A stretch of DNA of 64,000 bases, taken from contig NZ_VDLV01000064.1 of NCBI RefSeq assembly GCF_013608025.1, positions 30,355-94,354 of the forward strand. Direction: 5' to 3'. A model generated the notes under the pieces. That model was not told the DNA's origin and did no database searches. It saw nothing but the letters and a program-made list of their open reading frames with translations. This DNA is from Pseudomonas brassicacearum subsp. neoaurantiaca (lineage in GTDB: Bacteria; Pseudomonadota; Gammaproteobacteria; Pseudomonadales; Pseudomonadaceae). Of the stretch, positions 24,012 through 33,096 are shown piece after piece. Position 1 is the stretch's first letter, and each line of letters opens with the position of its first letter. The position numbers and the translations under genes are program-made.

Positions 24012-25832
24012 GTGATCGAAAATCTACGCAACATCGCCATCATTGCTCACGTTGACCATGGTAAGACCACCCTGGTAGACAAACTCTTGCGTCAATCCGG
24101 CACCCTGGAGCGCAACGAGCTCAACGACGAGCGCGTGATGGACTCCAACGACCAGGAAAAAGAGCGCGGTATTACCATCCTGGCGAAAAACACTGCCATC
24201 AACTGGAACGGCTACCACATCAACATCGTGGACACCCCGGGCCACGCCGACTTCGGTGGTGAAGTAGAGCGCGTGATGTCGATGGTTGACTCCGTGCTGC
24301 TGCTGGTCGACGCCCAGGACGGTCCTATGCCGCAAACCCGTTTCGTGACCAAGAAGGCTTTCGAAGCCGGCCTGCGTCCGATCGTGTGCATCAACAAGGT
24401 TGACCGTCCAGGCGCGCGTCCGGACTGGGTTCTGGACCAGATCTTCGACCTGTTCGACAACCTGGGCGCTACCGAAGAACAGCTGGACTTCAAAGTCGTC
24501 TACGCCTCGGCCCTGAACGGTATTGCCGGTCTGGACCACACCGACATGGCTGAAGACATGACCCCGCTGTACCAGTCGATCGTCGACAACGTACCGGCAC
24601 CGAAGGTCGACCGTGACGGCCCGTTCCAGATGCAAATCTCCGCACTGGACTACAACAGCTTCCTCGGTGTTATCGGCGTTGGCCGTATCGCCCGTGGTCG
24701 CGTCAAGCCGAACACTCCGGTCGTGGCTATCGGCGCCGACGGCAAGCGTCGCAACGGTCGCATCCTGAAGCTGATGGGTCACCACGGCCTGCACCGTGTA
24801 GACGTTGAAGAAGCGGCTGCCGGCGACATCGTCTGCATCAGCGGCATGGACTCGCTGTTCATCTCCGACACCCTGTGCCACCCGGATACCGTTGAAGCGA
24901 TGAAGCCGTTGACCGTCGACGAGCCAACCGTTTCCATGACTTTCCAGGTAAACGACTCGCCGTTCTGCGGTAAAGAAGGCAAGTTCGTGACTTCCCGTAA
25001 CATCAAGGAACGTCTGGACAAAGAGCTGCTGTACAACGTTGCACTGCGCGTTGAAGAAGGCGACTCGGCTGACAAGTTCAAGGTCTCCGGCCGTGGCGAA
25101 CTGCACCTCTCGGTACTGATCGAAACCATGCGTCGCGAAGGCTTCGAAATGGCTGTAGGCCGTCCGGAAGTGATCATCCGTCTGGTTGACGGCGTGAAGC
25201 ACGAACCGTTCGAAAACGTCACCATCGACCTGCCGGAAGAATCCCAGGGCAAGGTGATGGAAGAGATGGGCCTGCGTAAAGGCGACCTGACCAACATGGT
25301 GCCGGATGGCAAGGGCCGTGTACGTCTGGAATACAACATCCCTGCTCGCGGTCTGATCGGTTTCCGTAACCAGTTCCTGACCCTGACCAACGGTGCTGGC
25401 ATCCTGACCTCGATCTTCGACCGTTACGACGTGATGAAGTCGGGCGACATGTCCGGCCGTCAGAACGGTGTTCTGGTTTCGGTTGAAACCGGCAAGGCAC
25501 TGACCTACTCCCTGGAAACCCTCCAGGCGCGTGGCAAGCTGTTCGTCGAGCACGGCCAGGAAATCTACGGTGGCCAGATCGTTGGCCTGAACAGCCGTGA
25601 CAACGACCTGGGCGTGAACCCTACCAAGGGCAAGAAGCTCGACAACATGCGTGCTTCGGGTAAAGACGAAACCATCGCCCTGGTTCCACCTGTTCGCTTC
25701 ACCCTGGAACAGGCCCTGGAATTCATCCAGGACGACGAGCTGTGCGAAGTGACGCCTAAGTCGATCCGCCTGCGCAAGAAGATCCTGGACGAAAGCGAGC
25801 GTACCCGCGCCGCCAAGAAAGCCAAGGCCTGA
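24012..25832 (+). CDS. typA: Ribosome-associated GTPase TypA/BipA
   Basis: 606 residues. G motifs are intact: AHVDHGKTTLVDKL, DTPGHADFGGEVERV and CINKVDRPGAR, then EF-G-like domains II, III and V and the unique C-terminal domain (GQEIYGGQIVGLNSRDNDLG). It binds the 70S ribosome like EF-G/LepA and helps 50S assembly at low temperature and under stress. Start is ATG-less in the window text: the first codon is GTG (24012), matching the usual MIENLRNIAIIAHVDHG start. A strong terminator follows. Confidence 0.96.
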   Translation: MIENLRNIAIIAHVDHGKTTLVDKLLRQSGTLERNELNDERVMDSNDQEKERGITILAKNTAINWNGYHINIVDTPGHADFGGEVERVMSMVDSVLLLVDAQDGPMPQTRFVTKKAFEAGLRPIVCINKVDRPGARPDWVLDQIFDLFDNLGATEEQLDFKVVYASALNGIAGLDHTDMAEDMTPLYQSIVDNVPAPKVDRDGPFQMQISALDYNSFLGVIGVGRIARGRVKPNTPVVAIGADGKRRNGRILKLMGHHGLHRVDVEEAAAGDIVCISGMDSLFISDTLCHPDTVEAMKPLTVDEPTVSMTFQVNDSPFCGKEGKFVTSRNIKERLDKELLYNVALRVEEGDSADKFKVSGRGELHLSVLIETMRREGFEMAVGRPEVIIRLVDGVKHEPFENVTIDLPEESQGKVMEEMGLRKGDLTNMVPDGKGRVRLEYNIPARGLIGFRNQFLTLTNGAGILTSIFDRYDVMKSGDMSGRQNGVLVSVETGKALTYSLETLQARGKLFVEHGQEIYGGQIVGLNSRDNDLGVNPTKGKKLDNMRASGKDETIALVPPVRFTLEQALEFIQDDELCEVTPKSIRLRKKILDESERTRAAKKAKA

Positions 25833-25853
25833 TTGCTTAGCTTCGGCTGAATG

Positions 25854-25891
25854 AAAAACGCCCCCGGTCGTGAGACCGGGGGCGTTTTTTT
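25854..25891 (+). terminator. typA rho-independent terminator
   Basis: ACGCCCCCGGTC, loop GTGA, GACCGGGGGCGT, then seven T; flanking A run makes it bidirectional. Confidence 0.94.
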
Positions 25892-25925
25892 GTGCCTGGG
25901 ATTTGTGTGGCGCCTGTCAGGGCCT

Positions 25926-26018
25926 ATCGCGAGCAAGCTCGCTCCCACAGTAGGTCTATGTCGGGCACAAATTCCGTGTCCGCAGAAAATCCACTGTGGG
26001 AGCGAGCTTGCTCGCGAT
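25926..26018. repeat. REP-type inverted repeat (family A, inverted arm order)
   Basis: Right arm TCGCGAGCAAGCTCGCTCCC comes first, left arm GTGGGAGCGAGCTTGCTCGC second, in the convergent gap between typA and the YkgJ-type gene. Confidence 0.85.
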
Positions 26019-26053
26019 AACGGTATTGCAGGCGCAGCTGGACTATCAGTCGA

Positions 26054-26491
26054 TCAGAATTTGTCCAACGTCCGCGGATTACGCTCGCGCTCCACTTCCT
26101 TGGGCTTGTACGCGCAGTAACCCGGCCGAGGCCCAACCCGTGGATGATTGCGGCAGGTGTCCGGGCGCTTCTCGTAAATGGTGCACAGCCGGCTCTTGCG
26201 GTCCAGATACAGGCAGTCGTTGTTGCTCATGCGTTGCAACGTGAAGATTTCCGACTTCTGGTTGTAGCGCTCGACGATCCCTTCCTTTTGCAGGCGCTTG
26301 GCGATGTTTTTCGGCGGGTCGCCCAGTTCGAATTCATCGACGATGCCAATCCGGATCAGGTCCTTGATCTTGACCTCTACCGGCAGGGTGCAGCAGCTCG
26401 ACACGCAGGAACCGCACATCGGGGCGGAGTACTTGGCCCAGGTATCGAGTCGGTCGATCTCCGCGGCGGCGATCAGGTTGGGCTTCATCAT
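26054..26491 (-). CDS. YkgJ-type cysteine-cluster protein
   Basis: 145 residues (ATG at 26491 or the next codon, 26488). Two Cys clusters are visible: CGSCVSSCC near 27-35, and CLYLDRKSRLC with CRNHPRVGPRPGYC near 94-130. This CxxCx3CC plus C-rich second half is the UPF0153/YkgJ signature, thought to bind zinc or an Fe-S cluster. Role unknown; no informative neighbours. Confidence 0.85.
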   Translation of the reverse strand: MMKPNLIAAAEIDRLDTWAKYSAPMCGSCVSSCCTLPVEVKIKDLIRIGIVDEFELGDPPKNIAKRLQKEGIVERYNQKSEIFTLQRMSNNDCLYLDRKSRLCTIYEKRPDTCRNHPRVGPRPGYCAYKPKEVERERNPRTLDKF

Positions 26492-26745
26492 CACGGTTTA
26501 CCAGCATGCATCAGGGCGCGCGATCATACCGGGACTGGTGAAATTTTGAACGACCATCTGCCGGTTTTTTTTGCGTCCCGACAAAACCCCGCCTGTACCG
26601 GCACGGCCCCTGCATTCATTCGTCCATCGGCAATTCCTTGGCGACGATTCTCCGGCGTCCGGGAAAAACCACCGAACCAAGAGCCTGTACCGTCTGTCAG
26701 ACCGACTAGGCTCAGACAATTCCATGCTCGTTCGAGGTCTCATCA

Positions 26746-29196
26746 ATGACTCAAGAACCACTTGTTCGCGAAGCTGAGGTTGCGGCTTTTCGCGACGCCG
26801 TGTTGACCAAACTCACTTATGCCGTCGGCAAGGACCCCGATCATGCGTTTGATCACGATTGGTTCGAAGCCATCGCCCTTGCCGCCCGGGACCACATGGT
26901 CGAACACTGGATGGACCACACGCGGCAGATCTACCGCAAGGGCCAGAAGCGCGTCTATTACCTCTCCCTGGAATTTCTCATCGGTCGCTTGCTGTACGAC
27001 AGCCTGAGCAATCTGGGCCTGCTGGACACGGCCCGCGAAGCGTTGACCGAACTGGGCGTGGACCTTGAGCGCATCCGCCTGCTGGAGCCCGACGCGGCCC
27101 TCGGCAACGGTGGCCTCGGTCGCCTGGCGGCGTGCTTCATGGAGAGCATGTCGACATTGGGTATCGCTGGCCATGGCTACGGTATCCGATATGAGCACGG
27201 CTTGTTCCGCCAGGCGATTGTCGATGGCTGGCAGCAGGAGCAGACCGAGCATTGGCTGGATTTCGGCAACCCGTGGGAGTTCGAGCGGCCGGAAGTCGTC
27301 TACCCGATCGGCTTTGGTGGCAGCGTCGAAACCGTGACTGACGACAACGGCAAGACTCGCCAGGTCTGGTCTCCAGCCGAAACCGTGCGCGCCATTGCCT
27401 ATGACACACCGGTGGTGGGCTGGCGCGGTGCCAGTGTCAATACCCTGCGCTTGTGGCGCGCCCGGGCCGTGGAAGACCTGCACCTGGAACGCTTCAATGC
27501 CGGCGACCACCTCGGCGCCGTGGCGGAAGTGGCTCGGGCCGAGAGTATCTCCCGCGTCTTGTACCCGGCCGACAGCACCGAGGCCGGCCAGGAATTGCGC
27601 CTTCGCCAGGAGTATTTCTTCGTCGCCGCCTCCCTGCAGGATTTGCTGCGCCGCCATCGCAACATGCACACCTCGGTGCTGACCCTGGGCGATCACGCGG
27701 CGATCCAGCTCAACGACACGCACCCGTCCATCGCCGTGGCCGAGCTGATGCGCCAATTGGTGGATGTCTACGACGTCGCATGGGACGCGGCCTGGCAGAT
27801 CACCCAGGACACGCTGTCCTACACCAACCACACGTTGCTGCCCGAAGCCCTGGAAACCTGGCCGGTGGGGCTGATGGAGCGCATGCTGCCGCGGCACATG
27901 CAGATCATCTACCTGATCAACGCCCAGCACATCGACTCGCTGCGGGCTAAGGGCGTGCACGATTTCGACGTGCTGCGCTCGGTGTCGCTGATCGAAGAAG
28001 ACAACGGTCGCCGCGTGCGCATGGGCAACCTGGCATTCCTCGGTTCCCATAGCGTCAACGGAGTGTCTGGGCTGCATACGCAACTGATGCGCAGCACGGT
28101 GTTCTCCGAGCTGCACAAGCTTTATCCAGAGCGAATCAATAACAAGACCAACGGCATCACCTTCCGCCGCTGGTTGTTCCAGGCCAACGCCGAATTGACC
28201 TCGATGATGGTCGACGCCCTTGGCCCGAGCGTGCTCGACAATCCCGAAGAGCGGTTGATCGAGCTGGAGCCGTTCGCTGACAAACCGGCGTTTCGCAAGC
28301 AGTTCGCCGAACAGCGCCTGCACAGCAAGAAAGCCTTGGCCTACCTGATCCACGAGCGGCTGGGCATCGCCGTCAACCCGGCCGCGATGTTCGACGTGCA
28401 GGTCAAGCGGATCCACGAATACAAGCGCCAGTTGCTCAACCTGATGCACACCGTGGCGCTGTACCAGGCGATTCGCGCCGAGCCGGAAGTGGATTGGGTA
28501 CCGCGGGTGAAAATCTTCGCCGGCAAGGCCGCGGCCAGTTACCACCAGGCCAAGTTGATCATCAAGCTGACCAACGACATCGCCCGGGTGGTGAACAACG
28601 ACCCGACCGTGCGCGGCTTGCTCAAAGTCGTGTTCCTGCCCAACTACAACGTCAGCCTGGCCGAAAGCATCATCCCGGCGGCGGACCTGTCGGAGCAGAT
28701 CTCAACCGCCGGTTTCGAAGCCTCGGGCACCAGCAACATGAAGTTCGGCCTCAACGGTGCGCTGACCATCGGCACCATGGACGGCGCCAACGTGGAAATG
28801 CACGAGCGTGTCGGCGGCGACCATATGTTCATCTTCGGCCTGACCGCCGAGCAGGTGGAAGCGCGCAAGCGCAACGGTGAATTCAGCGCCGCGCCGGACA
28901 TCGCCGCGTCCCATCGCCTTGGCGATGTATTGCAAGCGATTCGTGGCGGCGTCTTCTCGCCGGACGACCCGATGCGCTACACCGGGCTGGTGGATTCGCT
29001 GGTGGATTACGACCGCTTCCTGGTCTGTGCCGATTTCGACGCGTACTGGAACGCCCAGGCCAAAGTCGAAGAAAGGTGGCACGACTCCAAGCAATGGTGG
29101 CGCTCGGCGGTGCTCAACACCGCTCGCATGGGCTGGTTCTCCTCGGACCGGACCATCCGCGAATACGCCACCGACATCTGGAAGGCTTTGGAGTAA
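26746..29196 (+). CDS. glgP: Glycogen/maltodextrin phosphorylase
   Basis: 816 residues, full length for the GT35 family. Active-site and cofactor motifs: LGNGGLGRLAACFMESM near 120, NDTHPSIAVAELMR near 325, VKRIHEYKRQLLN near 545 and the PLP-lysine region EASGTSNMKFGLNGALT near 660. It phosphorolyses alpha-1,4-glucans to glucose-1-phosphate in the cytoplasm. It stands alone; other glycogen genes are not nearby. A perfect stem-loop follows the stop. Confidence 0.95.
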   Translation: MTQEPLVREAEVAAFRDAVLTKLTYAVGKDPDHAFDHDWFEAIALAARDHMVEHWMDHTRQIYRKGQKRVYYLSLEFLIGRLLYDSLSNLGLLDTAREALTELGVDLERIRLLEPDAALGNGGLGRLAACFMESMSTLGIAGHGYGIRYEHGLFRQAIVDGWQQEQTEHWLDFGNPWEFERPEVVYPIGFGGSVETVTDDNGKTRQVWSPAETVRAIAYDTPVVGWRGASVNTLRLWRARAVEDLHLERFNAGDHLGAVAEVARAESISRVLYPADSTEAGQELRLRQEYFFVAASLQDLLRRHRNMHTSVLTLGDHAAIQLNDTHPSIAVAELMRQLVDVYDVAWDAAWQITQDTLSYTNHTLLPEALETWPVGLMERMLPRHMQIIYLINAQHIDSLRAKGVHDFDVLRSVSLIEEDNGRRVRMGNLAFLGSHSVNGVSGLHTQLMRSTVFSELHKLYPERINNKTNGITFRRWLFQANAELTSMMVDALGPSVLDNPEERLIELEPFADKPAFRKQFAEQRLHSKKALAYLIHERLGIAVNPAAMFDVQVKRIHEYKRQLLNLMHTVALYQAIRAEPEVDWVPRVKIFAGKAAASYHQAKLIIKLTNDIARVVNNDPTVRGLLKVVFLPNYNVSLAESIIPAADLSEQISTAGFEASGTSNMKFGLNGALTIGTMDGANVEMHERVGGDHMFIFGLTAEQVEARKRNGEFSAAPDIAASHRLGDVLQAIRGGVFSPDDPMRYTGLVDSLVDYDRFLVCADFDAYWNAQAKVEERWHDSKQWWRSAVLNTARMGWFSSDRTIREYATDIWKALE

Positions 29197-29216
29197 AGGT
29201 TGCAAGAAATGTGAGC

Positions 29217-29240
29217 GAAGCCCAACGGCGGTTGGGCTTC
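29217..29240 (+). terminator. glgP terminator-like stem-loop
   Basis: GAAGCCCAAC, loop GGCG, GTTGGGCTTC: a perfect 10-base-pair stem 20 bases after the glgP stop, but with no real T run. Confidence 0.65.
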
Positions 29241-29301
29241 GTCGATATACTAAGCGCCAGATTCGCCGGGTTGCGGCGTAGCTCAGTCAATTGTGTCCAG
29301 T

Positions 29302-29390
29302 GTGGGAGCGAGCCTGCTCGCGAAAGCGGTCTATCAGCCAACATAGATGTTCGGTTTGAAGGCCCTTTCGCGAGCAGGCTCGCTCCCACA
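29302..29390. repeat. REP-type inverted repeat (family A)
   Basis: Arms GTGGGAGCGAGCCTGCTCGC and GCGAGCAGGCTCGCTCCCAC, between glgP and the DUF2339 gene. Confidence 0.88.
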
Positions 29391-29475
29391 GGTTTGGAGT
29401 GATTCCACTAGACTGAGTCAGGCACCGCATCTTCCCGGTCATGCCCGCAACGGGCCGCTTAGGGATATCGACCAT

Positions 29476-32400
29476 ATGCAATGGATTTTGACACTGTTGG
29501 GCCTGGCTCTCGGCTGGGTGGTGGACGAGTCGTTCGCCGATGCACTGATAGGTGCGTTGGTCGGGCTCGGCATCGCCCAGTCGGTTCGACTGGGGCGCCT
29601 GGGGATCCAAGCGGCCAAGCAGCAGATCCTGCTGCAAGAGGCCCAGCAGAGCGTGCTCACCCTGGAAGCGCGGCTGGCGGTTCTCGAACGCGGCACCGCC
29701 GCCCAGCCGAGTGATCCGGCGCCAGCAGCCGAGGTCATCGCGCCCCAGGCTCCAAAACCCCAGACCCGCACCGAGCCGGAGCTGGTCTGGGAACTGCCGC
29801 CGGATCTCGAATCCGTCTCCGTGATGAGCACCCAGGCCAGCCAACCGCTGCCCGACGAAATCTGGAGCCCTGCGCCAGCCGCCTCCAGTCGTCGCGCGAA
29901 TAGTGATTTTGCGCCGTTGCCCCTTGAGCCGACGGCGCCTGCGCCTGCGGCTCCCCGTGGCCCGAATCTGTTCGACCGCGCCATCATCGGCGCGCGCGAC
30001 TGGCTGTTCGGCGGCAACACCGTGCTGCGGGTCGGCGTGGTGCTGTTGTTCCTCGGCCTGGCTTTCCTGCTGCGCTACGCCACCGAAGGCATGGTGGTGC
30101 CGATCGAATTGCGCTACGCCGGCGTCGCGGCCAGTGCCTTGGGCCTGCTGGGCCTGGGCTGGTGGTTGCGCCAACGCAACAGCAGTTATGCGCTGATGCT
30201 GCAGGGTACCGGGATCGCCGTGCTGTACCTGACGGTGTTCGCCGCCATGCGCTTGCATCCGTTGCTCGATTCCAAGGCTGCCTTGGGGCTGTTGGTCGCG
30301 GTCACGGTGTTCTCGGCGATCCTGGCAGTGACCCAGAACGCCATGGGCCTGGCGGCGGCTGCGGCGTTGGGCGGCTTCGCCGCACCGATCCTGACCTCCA
30401 CCGGCAGCGGCAACCATGTCGCGCTGTTCAGCTATTTCATCCTGCTCAACGCCGGCATCCTCGCAATCGCTTGGTTCAAAGCCTGGCGCACGCTCAACCT
30501 GATCGGTTTCGTCGGCACGTTCGGCATCGGTTTCGCCTGGGGCTTGCGCTCCTATACGCCGGAACTGCTGTGGAGCACCGAACCCTTCCTCATCGTTTTC
30601 TTCCTGACCTATCTGGCGATCGGCTTGTTGTTCACCCGGCGCAAGCTGCTGGAAATGAGCGACGCGCCTGAAGATGACAGCCGGGATGCCATGCTGCGCT
30701 GGTCGGCGCGCAAGGGCGACTACGTGGACGGCACCATGCTGTTCGGGCCGCCGCTGGTGGGCTTCGGCCTGCAGTTCGCCTTGGTGCAACATCTGGAATT
30801 CGCCGCAGCGTTCAGCGCCTTGGCCCTGGGCATGATCTACATGGGGCTGGCGCGCGTATTGATGGGCGGTCGCGCGGTGTTGTTGGCCGAGACCTGCCTC
30901 GCCCTGGGGGTGATTTTCGGCAGCCTGGCCATTCCGCTCGGTCTGGACGCTCGTTGGACCGCCGCGGCGTGGGCGGTGGAGGGCGCCGGCATCTTCTGGC
31001 TGGGCCTGCGCCAACAACGCCCATTCGCACGGATGTTTGCCTTGTTGCTGCAATTGGGATCGGCGCTGGCCTTTGTCAGCGAATTGCATGCAGGTGAAGG
31101 CAGCCTGCTGGAGGGGTCGTGGCTGGGGGCGTTGATGCTCGGCGGGGCTTTGCTGTTCAGCTTTTACCAGTTGCGCAAGGCCGAGCCTGGGGAAACCGCT
31201 GACTGGGAGCGCCAAGGGCAACCCGTGCTGGCGGTACTCGGGCTGAGCTTCCTCTATTTGCTGGCGCCGTTGTTCTTCTTCACCCATGGCACCGCCATTG
31301 CCTGGGCCCTGGCCGGCCTGGCGACATTGTATGTTGGCCTGCGCCTGCAATCGCGCAGCTTCCTGTTTACTGCGTTCGCCGTGCAACTGTTGGGCGGCGC
31401 GCTGTTCCTGATGCGCCTGCAAGGCGCTGATGGAGATTCGGCGGTGTTGAATGCCGGCTGGAACGGTCTGCTCAGCGCCTCGCTGATCGGCCTGGCGTTG
31501 ATTGGCGGGATGCTGCTGGCGGCTCGCGACGACATGGTGCGCAACGATGCCCGGTTGCTGCGCGGCTTGTCCGTGGTGTTGCTGGCGGGGCTGGTGCTGA
31601 TCAACCTCGCGGTGCTGTTCGTCCTGCCTTGGCAAACGGCGAGCGGTGTATGGGCGGCCAGCGGCCTGTTGATCATCTGGCTGAGCCTGTACCTGAAGCA
31701 ACGCGTGAGCTTTGTCTTCGGCCTGTTGCTGCAACTGCTGGGCGGTGCGGCGTTCTTGGCGGCTGGGCCGTTCCTGCTTGGGCCTCTTCAATCCGAAGGC
31801 CTGCGGCCCTTGGCCCATAGCGGTTTCTGGACGCCGCTGGTGCTGGGATTGGCGGCACTGGCCGGCGCCTGGCGACTGCAACGGGCACACGCGGCGCAGG
31901 AACTGGATGTCTTGAGCTTGCAACGCCTGTCCGAGCTGCTGCTGATCTGGGGTGCCGGCTGGTGGGCGCTGGCGTGGGTCAGCGAGGTGCTGCGCTTTGC
32001 TCCGGCGAACCTGCAAGGCAGTTGGCTGCTGCTGGTCGCGGCGATCAGCGTGGCGGTCTGGGCTGTCTTGGCCCTGCGCTTGAAATGGTCGGCGCTGGCG
32101 CTGCTATGCACCTTGTTGACGCCGGCGGCGGGTTGCGTGCTGGTGGCAACGGGGCACAGCCACTATCACCCGGCGGCGGATTTCGGCTGGCTGGCCTGGC
32201 TGGCAATATTTGCCGTGCACTTCTTTTCGCTCAAGCGCCTGGCGCCGATGCTTCCGGCCCGGGCGCGCAGTACCGCCCACGTGCTCGGTTGCTGGTTGTT
32301 GATGACGGTGTTGATGCTCGAGCTGCGTTACGGCCTGCTGTTGCTGTCCGAGCAGTACAACGCCTGGCGCTGGCTGGCCTGGGCGATCCTGCCAGGCCTT

Positions 32401-33096
32401 TACCTGGTATTGATGTCCACGCCGCGTACCTTGCCATGGCCGGTATCGGCCCAACCGCGCGAATACCGCGTCTACGCGGCGGCGCCGATGGCGCTGTTGA
32501 TGCTCGGTTGGTTCTGGCTGACCAACACCTTCAGTGACGGCAACTCCGAGCCACTGCCTTATATACCGTTGCTCAACCCCTTGGAGCTGGGCTTGCTGTT
32601 CGCCTTGTTCGGTATCTATGTGTGGGCCCGCAATGCCGTTGAGCAAACGACGAACCGTTGGAATCGCATCGGGTATGTCGCTCAGTTGATTGCCGGTGTG
32701 TCGCTGTTCGCGTTCTTCACCGCGCTGGTGATGCGTACTGCCCACCAGTGGATGGACGTGCCGTACGCGCTGGATGCGCTGCTCGACTCGATGTTCGTGC
32801 AGGCCGGCTTGTCCATCGTCTGGACCTTGATCGCCCTGGGCCTGATGATCGGCGGACACCTGCGTCATCGCCGGGAAGTGTGGCTGGTCGGCGCGGTCTT
32901 GATCGCCGTGGTCGTGGCCAAGTTGTTCTTTGTCGAATTGAGTAACCGCGGCGGTCTGGCGCGGATCGTGTCGTTTATTGGCGTGGGCGTCTTGCTGCTG
33001 GTGGTTGGCTATTTTGCGCCGCTGCCACCCAAGCGCCCGGAGCCGGCCGTGGATGCCGAGCCGCCGATGCCTGTCAGTGAGGGAGTGTCGTCTTGA
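29476..33096 (+). CDS. DUF2339 large polytopic membrane protein
   Basis: 1206 residues from the ATG at 29476 (MQWILTLLGLALGWVVDESF). After an N-terminal helix and a coiled segment (QQILLQEAQQSVLTLEARLA) come a Pro/Ala-rich linker (about 75-165) and then some 25-30 hydrophobic helices to the end. The segment FDRAIIGARDWLFGGNTVLRVGVVLLFLGLAF is the conserved entry to DUF2339. No enzyme motif is recognised. It overlaps the DUF3999 gene by 4 bases (TTGA), a pair that recurs across Pseudomonas, so the products probably form an inner-membrane complex. Function unknown. Confidence 0.88.
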   Translation: MQWILTLLGLALGWVVDESFADALIGALVGLGIAQSVRLGRLGIQAAKQQILLQEAQQSVLTLEARLAVLERGTAAQPSDPAPAAEVIAPQAPKPQTRTEPELVWELPPDLESVSVMSTQASQPLPDEIWSPAPAASSRRANSDFAPLPLEPTAPAPAAPRGPNLFDRAIIGARDWLFGGNTVLRVGVVLLFLGLAFLLRYATEGMVVPIELRYAGVAASALGLLGLGWWLRQRNSSYALMLQGTGIAVLYLTVFAAMRLHPLLDSKAALGLLVAVTVFSAILAVTQNAMGLAAAAALGGFAAPILTSTGSGNHVALFSYFILLNAGILAIAWFKAWRTLNLIGFVGTFGIGFAWGLRSYTPELLWSTEPFLIVFFLTYLAIGLLFTRRKLLEMSDAPEDDSRDAMLRWSARKGDYVDGTMLFGPPLVGFGLQFALVQHLEFAAAFSALALGMIYMGLARVLMGGRAVLLAETCLALGVIFGSLAIPLGLDARWTAAAWAVEGAGIFWLGLRQQRPFARMFALLLQLGSALAFVSELHAGEGSLLEGSWLGALMLGGALLFSFYQLRKAEPGETADWERQGQPVLAVLGLSFLYLLAPLFFFTHGTAIAWALAGLATLYVGLRLQSRSFLFTAFAVQLLGGALFLMRLQGADGDSAVLNAGWNGLLSASLIGLALIGGMLLAARDDMVRNDARLLRGLSVVLLAGLVLINLAVLFVLPWQTASGVWAASGLLIIWLSLYLKQRVSFVFGLLLQLLGGAAFLAAGPFLLGPLQSEGLRPLAHSGFWTPLVLGLAALAGAWRLQRAHAAQELDVLSLQRLSELLLIWGAGWWALAWVSEVLRFAPANLQGSWLLLVAAISVAVWAVLALRLKWSALALLCTLLTPAAGCVLVATGHSHYHPAADFGWLAWLAIFAVHFFSLKRLAPMLPARARSTAHVLGCWLLMTVLMLELRYGLLLLSEQYNAWRWLAWAILPGLYLVLMSTPRTLPWPVSAQPREYRVYAAAPMALLMLGWFWLTNTFSDGNSEPLPYIPLLNPLELGLLFALFGIYVWARNAVEQTTNRWNRIGYVAQLIAGVSLFAFFTALVMRTAHQWMDVPYALDALLDSMFVQAGLSIVWTLIALGLMIGGHLRHRREVWLVGAVLIAVVVAKLFFVELSNRGGLARIVSFIGVGVLLLVVGYFAPLPPKRPEPAVDAEPPMPVSEGVSS

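Noticed and set aside
24024..25553. Minus-strand frame of 509 codons in typA
   Set aside because: Antisense to a highly conserved GTPase gene; no start signal and no motifs.
29287..32016. Minus-strand frame of 909 codons antisense to the DUF2339 gene
   Set aside because: Gln/His/Arg-rich low-complexity product typical of antisense to membrane proteins in GC-rich genomes.
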